The position numbers and the translations under genes were made by a program. The notes under the pieces are model-generated. The model did not search any database and had not been told where the DNA came from. It saw only the letters and a program-made list of their open reading frames with translations. Below are positions 41,719 to 50,932 of a stretch of DNA of 64,000 bases, one piece after another. Each line of letters opens with the position of its first letter. Position 1 is the first letter of the stretch. Source of the stretch: Arenibacter sp. P308M17 (GTDB lineage: Bacteria > Bacteroidota > Bacteroidia > Flavobacteriales > Flavobacteriaceae); NCBI RefSeq assembly GCF_003426735.1, contig NZ_QVON01000005.1:1-64000 (forward strand), in the 5' to 3' direction.

Positions 41719-44298
41719 TTAGACGGGGAGGTATATATAAAAGGTAGCTCCTTTGTTTACATGGCCATGTGCCACAATATGTCCTTTGTGCTTTTCAACA
41801 ATTTTTTTGCAAATGGCCAATCCGATTCCGGTACCCGAATATTCATTTTTTTGATGCAGGCGTTGGAATAGTTCAAATATTTTTTGGGCATTGGCCTGAT
41901 CAAACCCAATGCCGTTATCCTTTACGGAAATACAGTAATATTCCTTGGCTTTTTTATTAAAGTCGGCAGCTATGGAATTGCGTTCCATTTTTTGGCATGC
42001 GATCTCTATTCTTGGAGTTTCTAGGATACTGTGATATTTGATGGAATTGGAGATCAAATTGTTGAAAAGCTGCTCCAATTGAAAGGGAACGCCCCGTACT
42101 TCCGGAAGATTGCCAAGCACAAACTCTACCTCGGATTCCCTAATTGGGGCCTCCAGATCTTCCTGCACTTTTTCCATAACAAGATTCAGGTCAACCTGTA
42201 CAAAGTCCTTTTTTTTCTTGCTGATCCTGGAATAGGACAATAGGTTTTTTATAAGGGTCTGCATGCGGTTGGCAGAAGATTTGACCTTATCAACATATAG
42301 GGCTTGCTGTTCCGTAAAGTTGGAGGAATCGGAATCCGATATTCGTGAGATAAACATCTGTATCTTCCTTAAGGGTTCCTGGAGGTCATGACTGGCAACA
42401 CGGTTAAACGACTCCAATTCACTGTTGGTGCGTTTTAGTTCCAGGTAATTGTCCTTTAGTTTTTGTTCGTTCTTTAGCTCATTGGTAATATCCTTTACTA
42501 CCCCAATAAATTCAGTTTTTAATAAATGACCTGTATTTTGAAGACATTTTACCTTCCCATTTTTAGTTATAATGCGATAGGTGTAATTATTGATCGTTTT
42601 TTTCTCCAGGGCAAGGTGTAATTTTTCATCGAATTCCTTAAGGTCTTTTGGGTGTATAAATTTCCTATAATTTTCAAGTGTCGGCTTAAACTCGTTGGGT
42701 CGGCAATCCAATAACCTGTAAAAATTATCGGACATGGTGGCCTTCTTGGTTTTAATGTTCCAGCGGTAACTACCAATTTTTGCAACGGCTTCGGCATCGT
42801 TTAGAATGGAATTCTGTACCGTTAATTGTTCATTGAGCTCCAACAAGCGTTGTTTGGCATTAATTATTTGAGTACTGTCATAGGAGGTTAGGGTTATACC
42901 ATCGTTTAGTTTGTTTATGGTAGTGTGGACCCATACCTGTTTTTCCTTCAGGGGGTATTCGGCTTCATGTGTTTCAATGCTACCGTTGTCGGCACATTTT
43001 ACCATGAGGTCGTATAGTCCGGATTCATGCACAAAGGGATAGATTTTGGAGATTGATCTTCCAATAACTTCTGCCACTTGTATCCCGGTAAGGTTCTCAC
43101 TTTCCGTGTTGGTGTACAAATACTTAAAATCCATTATTTTACCGTTCAAATCCCTCTCGGTAATAAGGTGACTAACGGTATTACTGGTACTTTCAAGGAT
43201 ATTGTTCAAAAAAGACTTGGTCTCGATCAAATTATGGTTCTGTTCTTCCAACTGTTCGTTCAAAACCTTTAAATTCTGTGTAAACTTTTTTTCCGCTGTA
43301 GTATCGACCGAAGTAGTCAAAACGCCGTTCTCCATTTTTACGGCCGTAGTTTTGAACCAAAACTTATTGTCATTAAATTCAAAATATTTTTCGAATTTAC
43401 GGGTGGCGCCCTCAGTTATAACCATGGACAGTTCTTTAAAAATGCCATTCTCAAAGTTAACGGGAAATAGTTCGGACATTTTACGATGCTCAATTTGGTG
43501 GGATTTTAAGCCGATGACCGATTCAATTTTATCATTGGAAAAGACGATGGTAAAATCTTCTACTTGACCGTTTGTATTATAGACAGGTGAAAAATAACTA
43601 ATTATATTGTCCGTACTGCTCAACGTATTTTGAAGGAATTTCTCAGCAGTAACCATTTTTTTTCGCTGGGAATTAATTTTGATAAATGAAACAATGAATA
43701 TGACCAGGGCGAACATGCCCAATAATAGGGAGGTAAGGGGGGTAAAAAAAATTTGGTTCCTATATTCCGCTTTATGTTTGGCAAGTTGTATCTGCTTTTC
43801 TTGGTACATTTGGTTTCTAAGCAGGTTCAATTGGGTGATGGATTTGGAAACTTTGGTTATTTTTTCCCTGTCCTTTGAAGAATAATTTGTTTTTTGAAAA
43901 GGAATATTCGAGATTATTTCCAAGGAAATATATAGGCTATCCTGCCAAGATCGGACCGCTTGTAGGATTTTCTGATGTACAGGATTTTCGTGGGTAAGTA
44001 GCCTTAGTTTTAGAAATGATTCCTGTACCTCCGGTTTGTAATTTTCGTAGGAAGAAATACTCAAGGTGTCATGGGAAAGTAGGTTTTTAAGCTCGGTAGA
44101 TTGCATTTGGGCATAATAGGAAAAAAGTTGATTTATTTCCATGTCTACCTCCAAGGTATGGGAAACCATATCTGCCGATTTCCCAAGCTGTACGATTTGT
44201 TTGTAACTAATGCTCCCCAGAAACATGAGAAGGGCGATGGCCAAAATAAGGGAGATGGCAAGTACTTTGGGAGAGGATGTTATTTTTCTTATCGGCAT
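41719..44298 (-). CDS. Multi-PAS membrane histidine kinase
   Basis: 859 residues. Two membrane helices (~12-30 and ~180-205) enclose a periplasmic, all-helical sensor of about 150 residues. Then come at least three PAS segments (~225-340, 365-480, 505-610; NDAEAVAKIGSYRWNIKTKK and others), a HisKA-type domain (RVASHDLQEPLRKIQMFISR, phospho-His ~650) and HATPase_c (NNLISNSIKYH, DNGIGFDQ, GTGIGLAI). The HDLQEPLRK form is usual in bacteriophytochrome-like kinases. The response-regulator gene (44312-44758) is 13 bases upstream, so the two are cotranscribed, and the AraC gene is next. Confidence 0.93.
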   Translation of the reverse strand: MPIRKITSSPKVLAISLILAIALLMFLGSISYKQIVQLGKSADMVSHTLEVDMEINQLFSYYAQMQSTELKNLLSHDTLSISSYENYKPEVQESFLKLRLLTHENPVHQKILQAVRSWQDSLYISLEIISNIPFQKTNYSSKDREKITKVSKSITQLNLLRNQMYQEKQIQLAKHKAEYRNQIFFTPLTSLLLGMFALVIFIVSFIKINSQRKKMVTAEKFLQNTLSSTDNIISYFSPVYNTNGQVEDFTIVFSNDKIESVIGLKSHQIEHRKMSELFPVNFENGIFKELSMVITEGATRKFEKYFEFNDNKFWFKTTAVKMENGVLTTSVDTTAEKKFTQNLKVLNEQLEEQNHNLIETKSFLNNILESTSNTVSHLITERDLNGKIMDFKYLYTNTESENLTGIQVAEVIGRSISKIYPFVHESGLYDLMVKCADNGSIETHEAEYPLKEKQVWVHTTINKLNDGITLTSYDSTQIINAKQRLLELNEQLTVQNSILNDAEAVAKIGSYRWNIKTKKATMSDNFYRLLDCRPNEFKPTLENYRKFIHPKDLKEFDEKLHLALEKKTINNYTYRIITKNGKVKCLQNTGHLLKTEFIGVVKDITNELKNEQKLKDNYLELKRTNSELESFNRVASHDLQEPLRKIQMFISRISDSDSSNFTEQQALYVDKVKSSANRMQTLIKNLLSYSRISKKKKDFVQVDLNLVMEKVQEDLEAPIRESEVEFVLGNLPEVRGVPFQLEQLFNNLISNSIKYHSILETPRIEIACQKMERNSIAADFNKKAKEYYCISVKDNGIGFDQANAQKIFELFQRLHQKNEYSGTGIGLAICKKIVEKHKGHIVAHGHVNKGATFYIYLPV

Positions 44299-44311
44299 GC
44301 CATAACTCTGT

Positions 44312-44758
44312 TTAGATCCGCAATAAAAAATTATCCTTGTTCAAGGCCGAGGTATGGTATTGCCAATTAAGCTGTAAAACCTTTTCAATGGCCTGTTTTA
44401 AATCACTAAAGCTATTCGGTTTATTAATGTAAATATTGGCTCCGTTCACAAAGGTTTCTTCAATATCGGCCTCGGAAGAGGAAGTGGAGTATATGGCAAC
44501 CAATAGGTCATGAAGTCTGGGATGGTTTCTAATTTCACAGAGACACTGCATTCCATTTTTAATGGGCATGTTCAGATCCAGAAATACTATTTCAGGGAGG
44601 ATTACATTTGGCAGGACCAAATAATCCATTAACTCTTTTCCATTATTGAAAAGCGATAGTTTTGTTTTGATCTTTATTTCGTTAATGGCTTCCTTGAATA
44701 ATGTTCTGTCATCATCGTCATCATCTGCCAAAGCAATGTTTAGGGAATGTAAGGGCAT
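44312..44758 (-). CDS. Single-domain response regulator
   Basis: 148 residues. A receiver domain with the acidic start (ALADDDDDDRTLF), phospho-acceptor in EIVFLDLNMPIKNG, and the KP loop (YINKPNSFSDLK). No output domain. Such CheY-like regulators relay phosphate or act by protein contact, as in the Rcp1 type that pairs with phytochrome-like kinases. Between the kinase gene (13 bases) and the AraC gene (12 bases). The long run of aspartates near the N-terminus is unusual but within the acid pocket. Confidence 0.92.
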   Translation of the reverse strand: MPLHSLNIALADDDDDDRTLFKEAINEIKIKTKLSLFNNGKELMDYLVLPNVILPEIVFLDLNMPIKNGMQCLCEIRNHPRLHDLLVAIYSTSSSEADIEETFVNGANIYINKPNSFSDLKQAIEKVLQLNWQYHTSALNKDNFLLRI

Positions 44759-44770
44759 ATTTTGGTGTGG

Positions 44771-45343
44771 TTATCCTTGGGTTAGGGTTCTTTCCTTCCG
44801 TTTCAAAATTATTTTTTGAAAGGCGGAGGGAGTAAGTCCGGTCGTCTTTTTAAATTGGGCAGATAAGTGTGATACACTACTATAGTGGAGCTTGTACGCT
44901 ATTTCTGTTAAGGTTAGGTTGTTCTGGAGGATTAAGTTTTTGGCGAAATCTATTTTTTTTAAAATTATAAAATTTTCGATGGAAGAGTAGGTAGCTTCTG
45001 AAAAGACCGAGGACAAATACGTATATGAATAATCCAATTTTTCAGAAAGATAGGTAGAGAAATTATAAAGCTTGGGGTTCTCTTCATCATTGATCCATTC
45101 TGTAATGGAATCTTTGATCCGTTGCACTAGGGCCATTTGTTGGTCGTCCATAATTTCTATGCCGTAATTTCCCAATAGCGAGGCCATTTCCTTTTCTTCC
45201 TTATGTGTGGGCTCTCTTTCAAACTCAATTTCCCCAACACCATGAATGGTATATTTCATGCCCAAGGCATCCAATTGTTCCTGCAGAACGGCCTTGCAGA
45301 TATGGTTAAAATCAAATTTTAGATAGATTCTCATCAGTTGCAT
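44771..45343 (-). CDS. Short AraC-family regulator
   Basis: 190 residues: a ~90-residue N-terminal domain (RIYLKFDFNHICKAVLQEQL; GVGEIEFEREPTHKEEKEM) of a kind often found in Bacteroidota AraC proteins, and an AraC helix-turn-helix pair (YLSEKLDYSYTYLSSVFSEA; LTEIAYKLHYSSVSHLSAQF). It opens the operon AraC - response regulator - PAS kinase. Its own promoter region (45344-45606) shows no clear operator. Confidence 0.88.
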   Translation of the reverse strand: MQLMRIYLKFDFNHICKAVLQEQLDALGMKYTIHGVGEIEFEREPTHKEEKEMASLLGNYGIEIMDDQQMALVQRIKDSITEWINDEENPKLYNFSTYLSEKLDYSYTYLSSVFSEATYSSIENFIILKKIDFAKNLILQNNLTLTEIAYKLHYSSVSHLSAQFKKTTGLTPSAFQKIILKRKERTLTQG

Positions 45344-45606
45344 ATAATCTGGACCACGTTATATGGATCCTATAAATTATAGAAAACAATGTAGGCCTTA
45401 TACACAAAGATGATGATTTTTTAATATTCAATAGCCTGCTCGGTGAATTTTTTTATCAATTGTAAAATTACATGATGTTGTAGTTGATTTTAATAACCTA
45501 ATTGGTAGAGTTGTAGGAGGTACATCTAAGGCCTTGGCCATATTAAGGATATACAACATCATCCTTCTATCCCAACCGTAGTGGTTTTATTAGGTGTTAT
45601 GGGGCG

Positions 45607-45927
45607 TTAGTTTTTTAAGTAGTTTTCTTCGGGAATTTCCTTAAAAAATTCTGCAGTTTCAATGTTACTGGAAGGACTATAATTGGCCAAAACCGTTCCT
45701 TTGCTGCCATCGGTCGTTTCCACAATATACAAAATGGACATATCGGACGGATTGCTCATTCCTTCAAAACGATATTCCTCCAAAATGGTAACATTCTCTG
45801 GCGAATACCCTATTTTAGTATTCAAATCTATCAATTTCATATGATCTACCCGGTAGGTAGCCTTATAGCCCTTTTTTTGATATTCGTCTATTATCTCCTT
45901 TTCGTTCTTGGTAAATTCATTCTTCAT
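45607..45927 (-). CDS. Small uncharacterised protein of the 'PRPP-synthetase-like' small-domain family
   Basis: 106 residues. The middle (VTILEEYRFEGMSNPSDMSIL, YIVETTDGSKGTVLANY) matches a family of small proteins in Bacteroidota that databases often label phosphoribosylpyrophosphate synthetase, although it has none of that enzyme's motifs. Function unknown. It sits among small stress-type genes on the same strand. Confidence 0.72.
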   Translation of the reverse strand: MKNEFTKNEKEIIDEYQKKGYKATYRVDHMKLIDLNTKIGYSPENVTILEEYRFEGMSNPSDMSILYIVETTDGSKGTVLANYSPSSNIETAEFFKEIPEENYLKN

Positions 45928-46120
45928 TATTAATAATTTTAATATTTATATACATTTAATCATATCCCTGTCAGGGGATTTACTTGTTATACCCCGCCAA
46001 TGGCCGTGGTTTGCACCCCTGGCTATAGGTTCTGGATTTTCTGGATGAAATAAAAACGGACAAGATCCGCTAGGGAAAATGTCCGTTGTTAATCAAATCC
46101 AACCAATCTATGGGATTTTA

Positions 46121-46312
46121 TTAATTGTCGTCCGTGGCATCATCAATTTCATCCCCAACTTCTTCCACACCTTCCTCAATGTCGTCACCTACTTTTTCTA
46201 TTCCATCCTCAACTTTCTCACCTGTAGTCTTTTCTTCCCTACAACTGGTTAAGCTGGCCAATGAAACAGTAAATATGATAGTAAGCAAAAAATAAATTAT
46301 CGATTTTTTCAT
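46121..46312 (-). CDS. Small acidic lipoprotein
   Basis: 63 residues. Lipobox SLTSC (Cys24) after a typical signal (MKKSIIYFLLTIIFTVSLAS). The mature part is a short acidic amphipathic repeat (GEKVEDGIEKVGDDIEEGVE, with G-x-K-V-E-D-G repeats) and likely helical on the outer membrane. Similar acidic small lipoproteins occur beside CsbD and DUF1328 genes in stress clusters. A (TTA)6 tract lies 38 bases upstream of the start. Confidence 0.75.
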   Translation of the reverse strand: MKKSIIYFLLTIIFTVSLASLTSCREEKTTGEKVEDGIEKVGDDIEEGVEEVGDEIDDATDDN

Positions 46313-46349
46313 TTTTTTTTATTGTTTTAAGGTTACGTACGTTGTGTAC

Positions 46350-46370
46350 TTATTATTATTATTATTATTT
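46350..46370. repeat. Trinucleotide repeat (TTA)6
   Basis: Six TTA units and a TTT. It lies upstream of the small lipoprotein gene, where length changes could alter promoter spacing. ACGTACGT is found just downstream (46334-46341). Confidence 0.7.
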
Positions 46371-46385
46371 ACCATGTGGTATTGA

Positions 46386-46547
46386 TCAGATTTTTTTTCT
46401 TCCTGTAAATAATGAAATTACAAACAGAATCAAGAAAATAAAAAATAAAATTTTAGCGATACTGGCAGCTCCTGCCGCTATACCCCCGAATCCGAAAATT
46501 GCGGCAATTATTGCCAATATTACAAATGTTACTGTCCATCGTAGCAT
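46386..46547 (-). CDS. DUF1328 family membrane protein (YtjA-like)
   Basis: 53 residues from ATG 46547 to TGA 46386-46388. It starts [20 protein letters not shown] and continues [20 protein letters not shown]: the two helices and the GxGGxAxxAxxIA core of DUF1328. YtjA-like proteins are stress-induced inner-membrane peptides of unknown action. It lies 74 bases before the small lipoprotein gene and 140 bases after the MscS gene, all on the minus strand. Confidence 0.88.
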   Translation of the reverse strand: MLRWTVTFVILAIIAAIFGFGGIAAGAASIAKILFFIFLILFVISLFTGRKKI

Positions 46548-46687
46548 GATATATGTGCTTTTAGGTTAATACTAGTCAATTGTTCTTTACACAATCTCTG
46601 TAACAAATCTCGGGATATTCAATTACATGGTTTAACGTTATCACAATAATGGTTAACACATACGGATTTGGTGTAAGTAGTTTTGGT

Positions 46688-47572
46688 TCAGTTGCCTGTA
46701 GGGTCGTTATTTTTAAAGTTTTCTGGAAAATCCAATGTTCGAATAGGGAATGGGATATTGATGCCGTTATCGTCAAATGCTTTTTTTATGGCTATCATGG
46801 CCACTGTTTTGGCCTTTAGTACCTCAAGGGCATTGGTAGATTTGATCCAAAATCGGGTTTCAAAATTAATGGAACTATCCCCAAATTCGGTATAAAGAAA
46901 AATGATCTCTTTGGCATCCCCTATATTTTCAAAATTGGAGATAATGGTCTGGCACACCAAATCGCGCACAAATTCCAGATTGGACGAATAACTAACACCG
47001 CACTTAAGGATTACCCGTGATTGGGCCGTGGTCGAGAAATTTCTAATCGGGTTTTCCAAAACCAACTTATTGGGGATATACACCAAATTGTTATCCGATT
47101 GTTTTATGGTTACCGCCCTTAGGTCTATATCGATTACCTCGCCCTCGTAATCGTTGCTTTCTATCCAATCACCAAATTTTATATGTCTTATATAGGATAG
47201 TACAATACCGGAATAGGTGTTGGTGAGGGCGCCCTGCAAAGCTAGGCCCACGGCAAGACCGGCTACCCCGGCACCGGCCAAAATGGTGTTGAGGGTTTTG
47301 CTTAGGTCCAAAATTCCAAGTACCAAAAATAATCCCGCTAGAATAACCATAATAGAAATTAATTTGGCAATTAAATTCTTCATGGATTTTTGCAAACTAC
47401 TTTTTTCCAGTAGTTTCCAAGTAATTTTGGTGACATATTTGGAAAGTAGAATTACTAATGTGAAAACGATCATCGCCAATATAATGTTTGGCAAATTCAC
47501 AATTAAATTGTCTGCCCAAGAGACTAGCCTCTTTGTCATTTTCTTCCAGGCTTCGTCGATATTTAATTCCAT
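46688..47572 (-). CDS. MscS-family mechanosensitive channel
   Basis: 294 residues. Three N-terminal membrane helices (~28-48, 72-92, 95-120); the third, pore-lining one carries the AGVAGLAVGLALQGALTN glycine/alanine pattern of MscS. The beta domain (FGDWIESNDYEGEVIDIDLR; TIKQSDNNLVYIPNKLVLEN) and C-terminal alpha-beta domain follow. It opens in response to membrane tension and jettisons solutes on down-shock. It heads the DUF1328/lipoprotein set on the same strand, which fits osmotic-stress use. This is a canonical MscS, unlike the short channel at 12.8 kb. Confidence 0.95.
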   Translation of the reverse strand: MELNIDEAWKKMTKRLVSWADNLIVNLPNIILAMIVFTLVILLSKYVTKITWKLLEKSSLQKSMKNLIAKLISIMVILAGLFLVLGILDLSKTLNTILAGAGVAGLAVGLALQGALTNTYSGIVLSYIRHIKFGDWIESNDYEGEVIDIDLRAVTIKQSDNNLVYIPNKLVLENPIRNFSTTAQSRVILKCGVSYSSNLEFVRDLVCQTIISNFENIGDAKEIIFLYTEFGDSSINFETRFWIKSTNALEVLKAKTVAMIAIKKAFDDNGINIPFPIRTLDFPENFKNNDPTGN

Positions 47573-47644
47573 AGGGATGCTTAAAGTTGTTGTTGATAAG
47601 GTAAGAAGATTTTTGGGAATAGTCCATTATTCTGAACAATATAA

Positions 47645-47697
47645 TGGAACCGATACAATAAAAATGGTTCCGATATAAAAGTGTACCGGAACCATTA
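47645..47697. other. Alternative hairpins in the MscS / dehydrogenase gap
   Basis: AATGGTTCCG (47663-47672) can pair perfectly with CGGAACCATT (47687-47696), while GGAACC (47646-47651) can instead pair with the same GGTTCC, so two exclusive folds exist. No T-run follows. It lies in the gap 47573-48078 between divergent genes, which shows no further feature. Confidence 0.4.
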
Positions 47698-48078
47698 ATT
47701 AACAACCAACCTAATCATCTTGATTGAATTACCGTTGTAGTTCGTGGTAATCCAAAGAAGAATATCTTTATTCATATGTCCCCTAAGATTGGGTCCACCT
47801 GATTTCCAAATTTATTTAATGCTTCTTATTTCTTACATACAAAATTACAGTGTCCGGCCCAAATGATTGTGCTGTATTCTATTTTATGTTGACTCTTATG
47901 CTATTGAGATAATGGTGTCGGCCGTTTTTCCGGCCTATTCCTGATTTTACCCGATGGACGTAGATTATTGTTTGTGTTACTATTTTTTGGAAAAGGAATA
48001 TGAGGAAATTGGGTAATCACTATCTTTAATTCCATGAAAAGGGGCAATTTACGACCTCAATACAATCTTAAAAATAAT

Positions 48079-49446
48079 ATGGATATGGAATATGTTGAAT
48101 CGGTGAATCCCTACGATGGAAAGCCAATGGAAAGATATAGAATATTTTCGGAAGATGATATTGATAGGGTAGTTGATAGGGCGGGACACGTCTTCCAAAG
48201 CTGGAAAAATGAAAGCGTGGACCATAGGTCGGGACTGTTAAAAAAATTGGCCAAGGCATTGTTGAAGAATAAAAAATCTTATGGGCAGCTGATGTCCAAG
48301 GAGATGGGAAAACCTATTAGCCAAGGTATTGCCGAAATTGAAAAATGCGCATGGGCCTGTGATTTTTACGCCAAGAATGCTGAAGGATTTCTTGCCGACG
48401 ATCTTATTGATACCGAAGCGGATGAAAGTTTTATTAGTTACGACCCCATAGGCTGTGTATTGGCCATAATGCCCTGGAACTTTCCTTTTTGGCAGGTTAT
48501 CCGCTTCGCGGCTCCTACACTCACTGCTGGTAATACCGTAATTTTAAAACATGCCAGCAACGTTCCTGGCTGTGCAATGGCACTTCAGGAGCTGTTTCTT
48601 TCTGTAGGCTATCCGCAGGGGTGCTTTCAGATTATTATTGCAGATCACCAGCGGCTTGATTCCATCATCGGAAATTCTATTGTTCAGGGGGTAACCCTCA
48701 CAGGTAGTGAGAAGGCAGGGAGGGCCATTGCCGCTTTGGCAGGAAGGCACTTAAAAAAATGTGTTATGGAACTGGGGGGCAATAATGCCTGTATAGTATG
48801 GGAAGATGCGGATTTGGATAAATATATGGACACCATGGTAATGGCCCGAATGCAGAATACCGGTCAAAGTTGTATAGCGGCAAAACGATTTATTGTAGTG
48901 GAGGCTATTTATGAGGAGTTTTTACTGAAATTCTCCGATAGGATCCAGGCTCTTAAATCTGGTGATCCGTTGGACAAGTACACAGATATCGGGGTAATGG
49001 CAAGGGAGGATTTGGCGAACGATTTGGCGCAACAAGTGAGTGGTTCCTTGGAAAAGGGAGCCAAAGTTGGGGTTGGAAATAAGCGGGACGGCTCCTATTA
49101 TGAGCCTACGGTACTTATAGATGTGGTTCCCGGGATGCCCGCTTTTGACGAGGAACTTTTTGGTCCGGTAGCAGCTGTGGTCAGGGCAAAGGATAGAAAG
49201 GAAGCGGTTGCCTTGGCCGCAAATTCCAACTATGGACTAGGGGCCATGCTGTTTACCAAAGACATCAAATCTGCGCGGCAAATAATCGGGGATATCCCCG
49301 ACGGGGCATTTTTTGTCAATGAAATGGTTAAGTCCGATCCAAGATTGCCATTTGGTGGTACAAAAGCGTCCGGATTTGGTCGTGAACTTTCTATGGAAGG
49401 TATGTTGGAGTTTGTGAATAAAAAAACGGTTTATCTAAGGAAATAA
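48079..49446 (+). CDS. NAD(P)-dependent succinate-semialdehyde dehydrogenase-like enzyme
   Basis: 455 residues from ATG 48079; the frame opens 15 codons earlier but those residues are not family-like. Marks: VNPYDGKPMERY start, MPWNFPFWQVIRFAAPTLTAGN (cofactor), TGSEKAGRAIA, catalytic Glu in VMELGGNNACIVWEDADL, catalytic Cys in QNTGQSCIAAKRFI, and LFGPVAAV. This short form is the GabD/SSADH (YneI) type that oxidises succinate semialdehyde to succinate. No aminotransferase partner is adjacent; it is not in an operon. Confidence 0.88.
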   Translation: MDMEYVESVNPYDGKPMERYRIFSEDDIDRVVDRAGHVFQSWKNESVDHRSGLLKKLAKALLKNKKSYGQLMSKEMGKPISQGIAEIEKCAWACDFYAKNAEGFLADDLIDTEADESFISYDPIGCVLAIMPWNFPFWQVIRFAAPTLTAGNTVILKHASNVPGCAMALQELFLSVGYPQGCFQIIIADHQRLDSIIGNSIVQGVTLTGSEKAGRAIAALAGRHLKKCVMELGGNNACIVWEDADLDKYMDTMVMARMQNTGQSCIAAKRFIVVEAIYEEFLLKFSDRIQALKSGDPLDKYTDIGVMAREDLANDLAQQVSGSLEKGAKVGVGNKRDGSYYEPTVLIDVVPGMPAFDEELFGPVAAVVRAKDRKEAVALAANSNYGLGAMLFTKDIKSARQIIGDIPDGAFFVNEMVKSDPRLPFGGTKASGFGRELSMEGMLEFVNKKTVYLRK

Positions 49447-49494
49447 TGGAATAGGAAGCTTTGTGAAGAATGGCCTTACTCTATGTTATCTAAT

Positions 49495-49755
49495 TAAAGG
49501 CTAAAATTCTGCCTGTTCCCAATAATTATCTGGATTCATAGCTCATGATCTATCGGGATTGGTATCCAAAAACTTTGATACTCCAATTAGATAAAAAGGG
49601 GAAGTGGCAGTGAAATCCATTTTTTGCCTACGGTCTACAGCCTCCATCTTTTTGCTTACTGCCAACATATCACCCAGTCATTGAAAAGGAATTCCATTCC
49701 GTTCCAAAATTCCTGCCTACCGGCCAGGCAGGTCTGTAATTTCATTGAATAATAG
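49495..49755. repeat. Degenerate dispersed repeat (copy 2)
   Basis: Shares with 55005-55166 the words 'taaaggctaaaa' / 'taaaggttaaaa', 'ctgcct', 'ccaaaaactttg.ta', 'agtgaaatcc.ttttt' and 'ttgcttactg', and with 10013-10140 'cattccgttccaaaa' and 'ttttttgcctac'. Non-coding; fills most of the 315-base gap. Confidence 0.5.
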
Positions 49756-49761
49756 ATTAGT

Positions 49762-50370
49762 TTAGTCTGTGCCCCAATTGTTCCTAAACGCAAATTGCTC
49801 TTGGGGCATACGTTGCCTTTCGTTCATTTCTTTTTTGCGAAGTTTTTCGGGCAGGTTCTCCAGTTCCCCACCATAGTAGCCTATGGCAATTGCCGTTGCT
49901 ATATGGAAATCCTTTGGAATTTGGAAGATGTGCTGGGCCTTTTTGTAGTCCAAACCTGCCATATGGTGCATGGCTATACCCATATACTGGGCCTGGACCG
50001 TCATTGCGCCCAATCCAAGGCCCAAGTCATGGAGGGCATGGAAATTTTCTTTTCCTTTTTTTGTTTCTTTCTTAAATGCAGTAAGCATTAATAGGGGCGC
50101 ATTTTTGGCCCAAATTTTATTGGAATCGCTAAGGTTGTCTATAATTTTTTTATAGGCCTCAGAACCTTTTACCGCATAAAGGAACCGCCAAGGTTGTTCG
50201 TTATTGGAACTTGCGGCCCAACGTACGGCTTCAAAAAGTTGGTTCAAATGCTGTTCAGCGATTTTTTTATCCTTAAAAATTCGAGGACTATAGCGCTGTT
50301 TTAAGAGTGCAAATATTTCATAATCGGAATCGGCAATATTTTCTAATTGTACTTGATCCGGAGATGTCAT
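49762..50370 (-). CDS. Nitroreductase-family protein
   Basis: 202 residues. FMN-binding marks: LLKQRYSPRIFKDKKI near the start, AVRWAASSNNEQPWRFLYAV, and GLGLGAMTVQAQYMGIAMH with the family glycine run, then IATAIAIGYYGG. Such dimeric FMN enzymes reduce nitro, quinone or other compounds with NAD(P)H; the physiological substrate is unknown. Monocistronic by position. Confidence 0.9.
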   Translation of the reverse strand: MTSPDQVQLENIADSDYEIFALLKQRYSPRIFKDKKIAEQHLNQLFEAVRWAASSNNEQPWRFLYAVKGSEAYKKIIDNLSDSNKIWAKNAPLLMLTAFKKETKKGKENFHALHDLGLGLGAMTVQAQYMGIAMHHMAGLDYKKAQHIFQIPKDFHIATAIAIGYYGGELENLPEKLRKKEMNERQRMPQEQFAFRNNWGTD

Positions 50371-50932
50371 ATTTATTGTTTTTAAAGTGTTTTTAAATTA
50401 TTTTTTTGTGGCGGCCAGTTTGTAATCTTAATAACTGGTACTGTTTTGAAAGCCTCTTTTGGTTTGGCCTACCTTGTTCGGTTTTTTAGACTTGTTCCAA
50501 GATTTAACTTCATTGGTTTTCTGATTTTCCAAATGGACCATTACGTAATTTCGGTCGGTATAAGGAAAAGTTTTTGTGTTTAGTGGGGGTTGAACATCAC
50601 TCTTATTCCTACATTGGTTTGAGGTGTATTTATCCCTGATTTAGGCATTTGATCCGTTTACTTGTCCTAGACCACAAAGGAGTTTAAACTTTACGGACTT
50701 TGGATATTATACCAATGATAATAATTTATGGGAAGCTTTCTTGACTCAGAACCAATAATATTTGATTCTTTCCAGAATGGTTTTTTAATGTTTTTTATGG
50801 TACTTGGAATAGGCAGGTGGCTATGGCTTACAGAAATTGGCTGTCTGAAATATGATGAGGGATAATGTAGCTGGCCATTTCTAGGAAAGGAATTATACCG
50901 GGATGGTCTATGGAGTTTTAGGCAGGTCTCGG
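50371..50932. other. 562-base gap without a supported gene
   Basis: The minus strand has a 70-codon open stretch without an ATG at its head (50428-50640; e.g. DRNYVMVHLENQKTNEVKSW). The plus strand has a short ORF ending near 50865. Neither has family similarity that I can name. AT-rich and no repeat family of the window is present. Confidence 0.3.
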
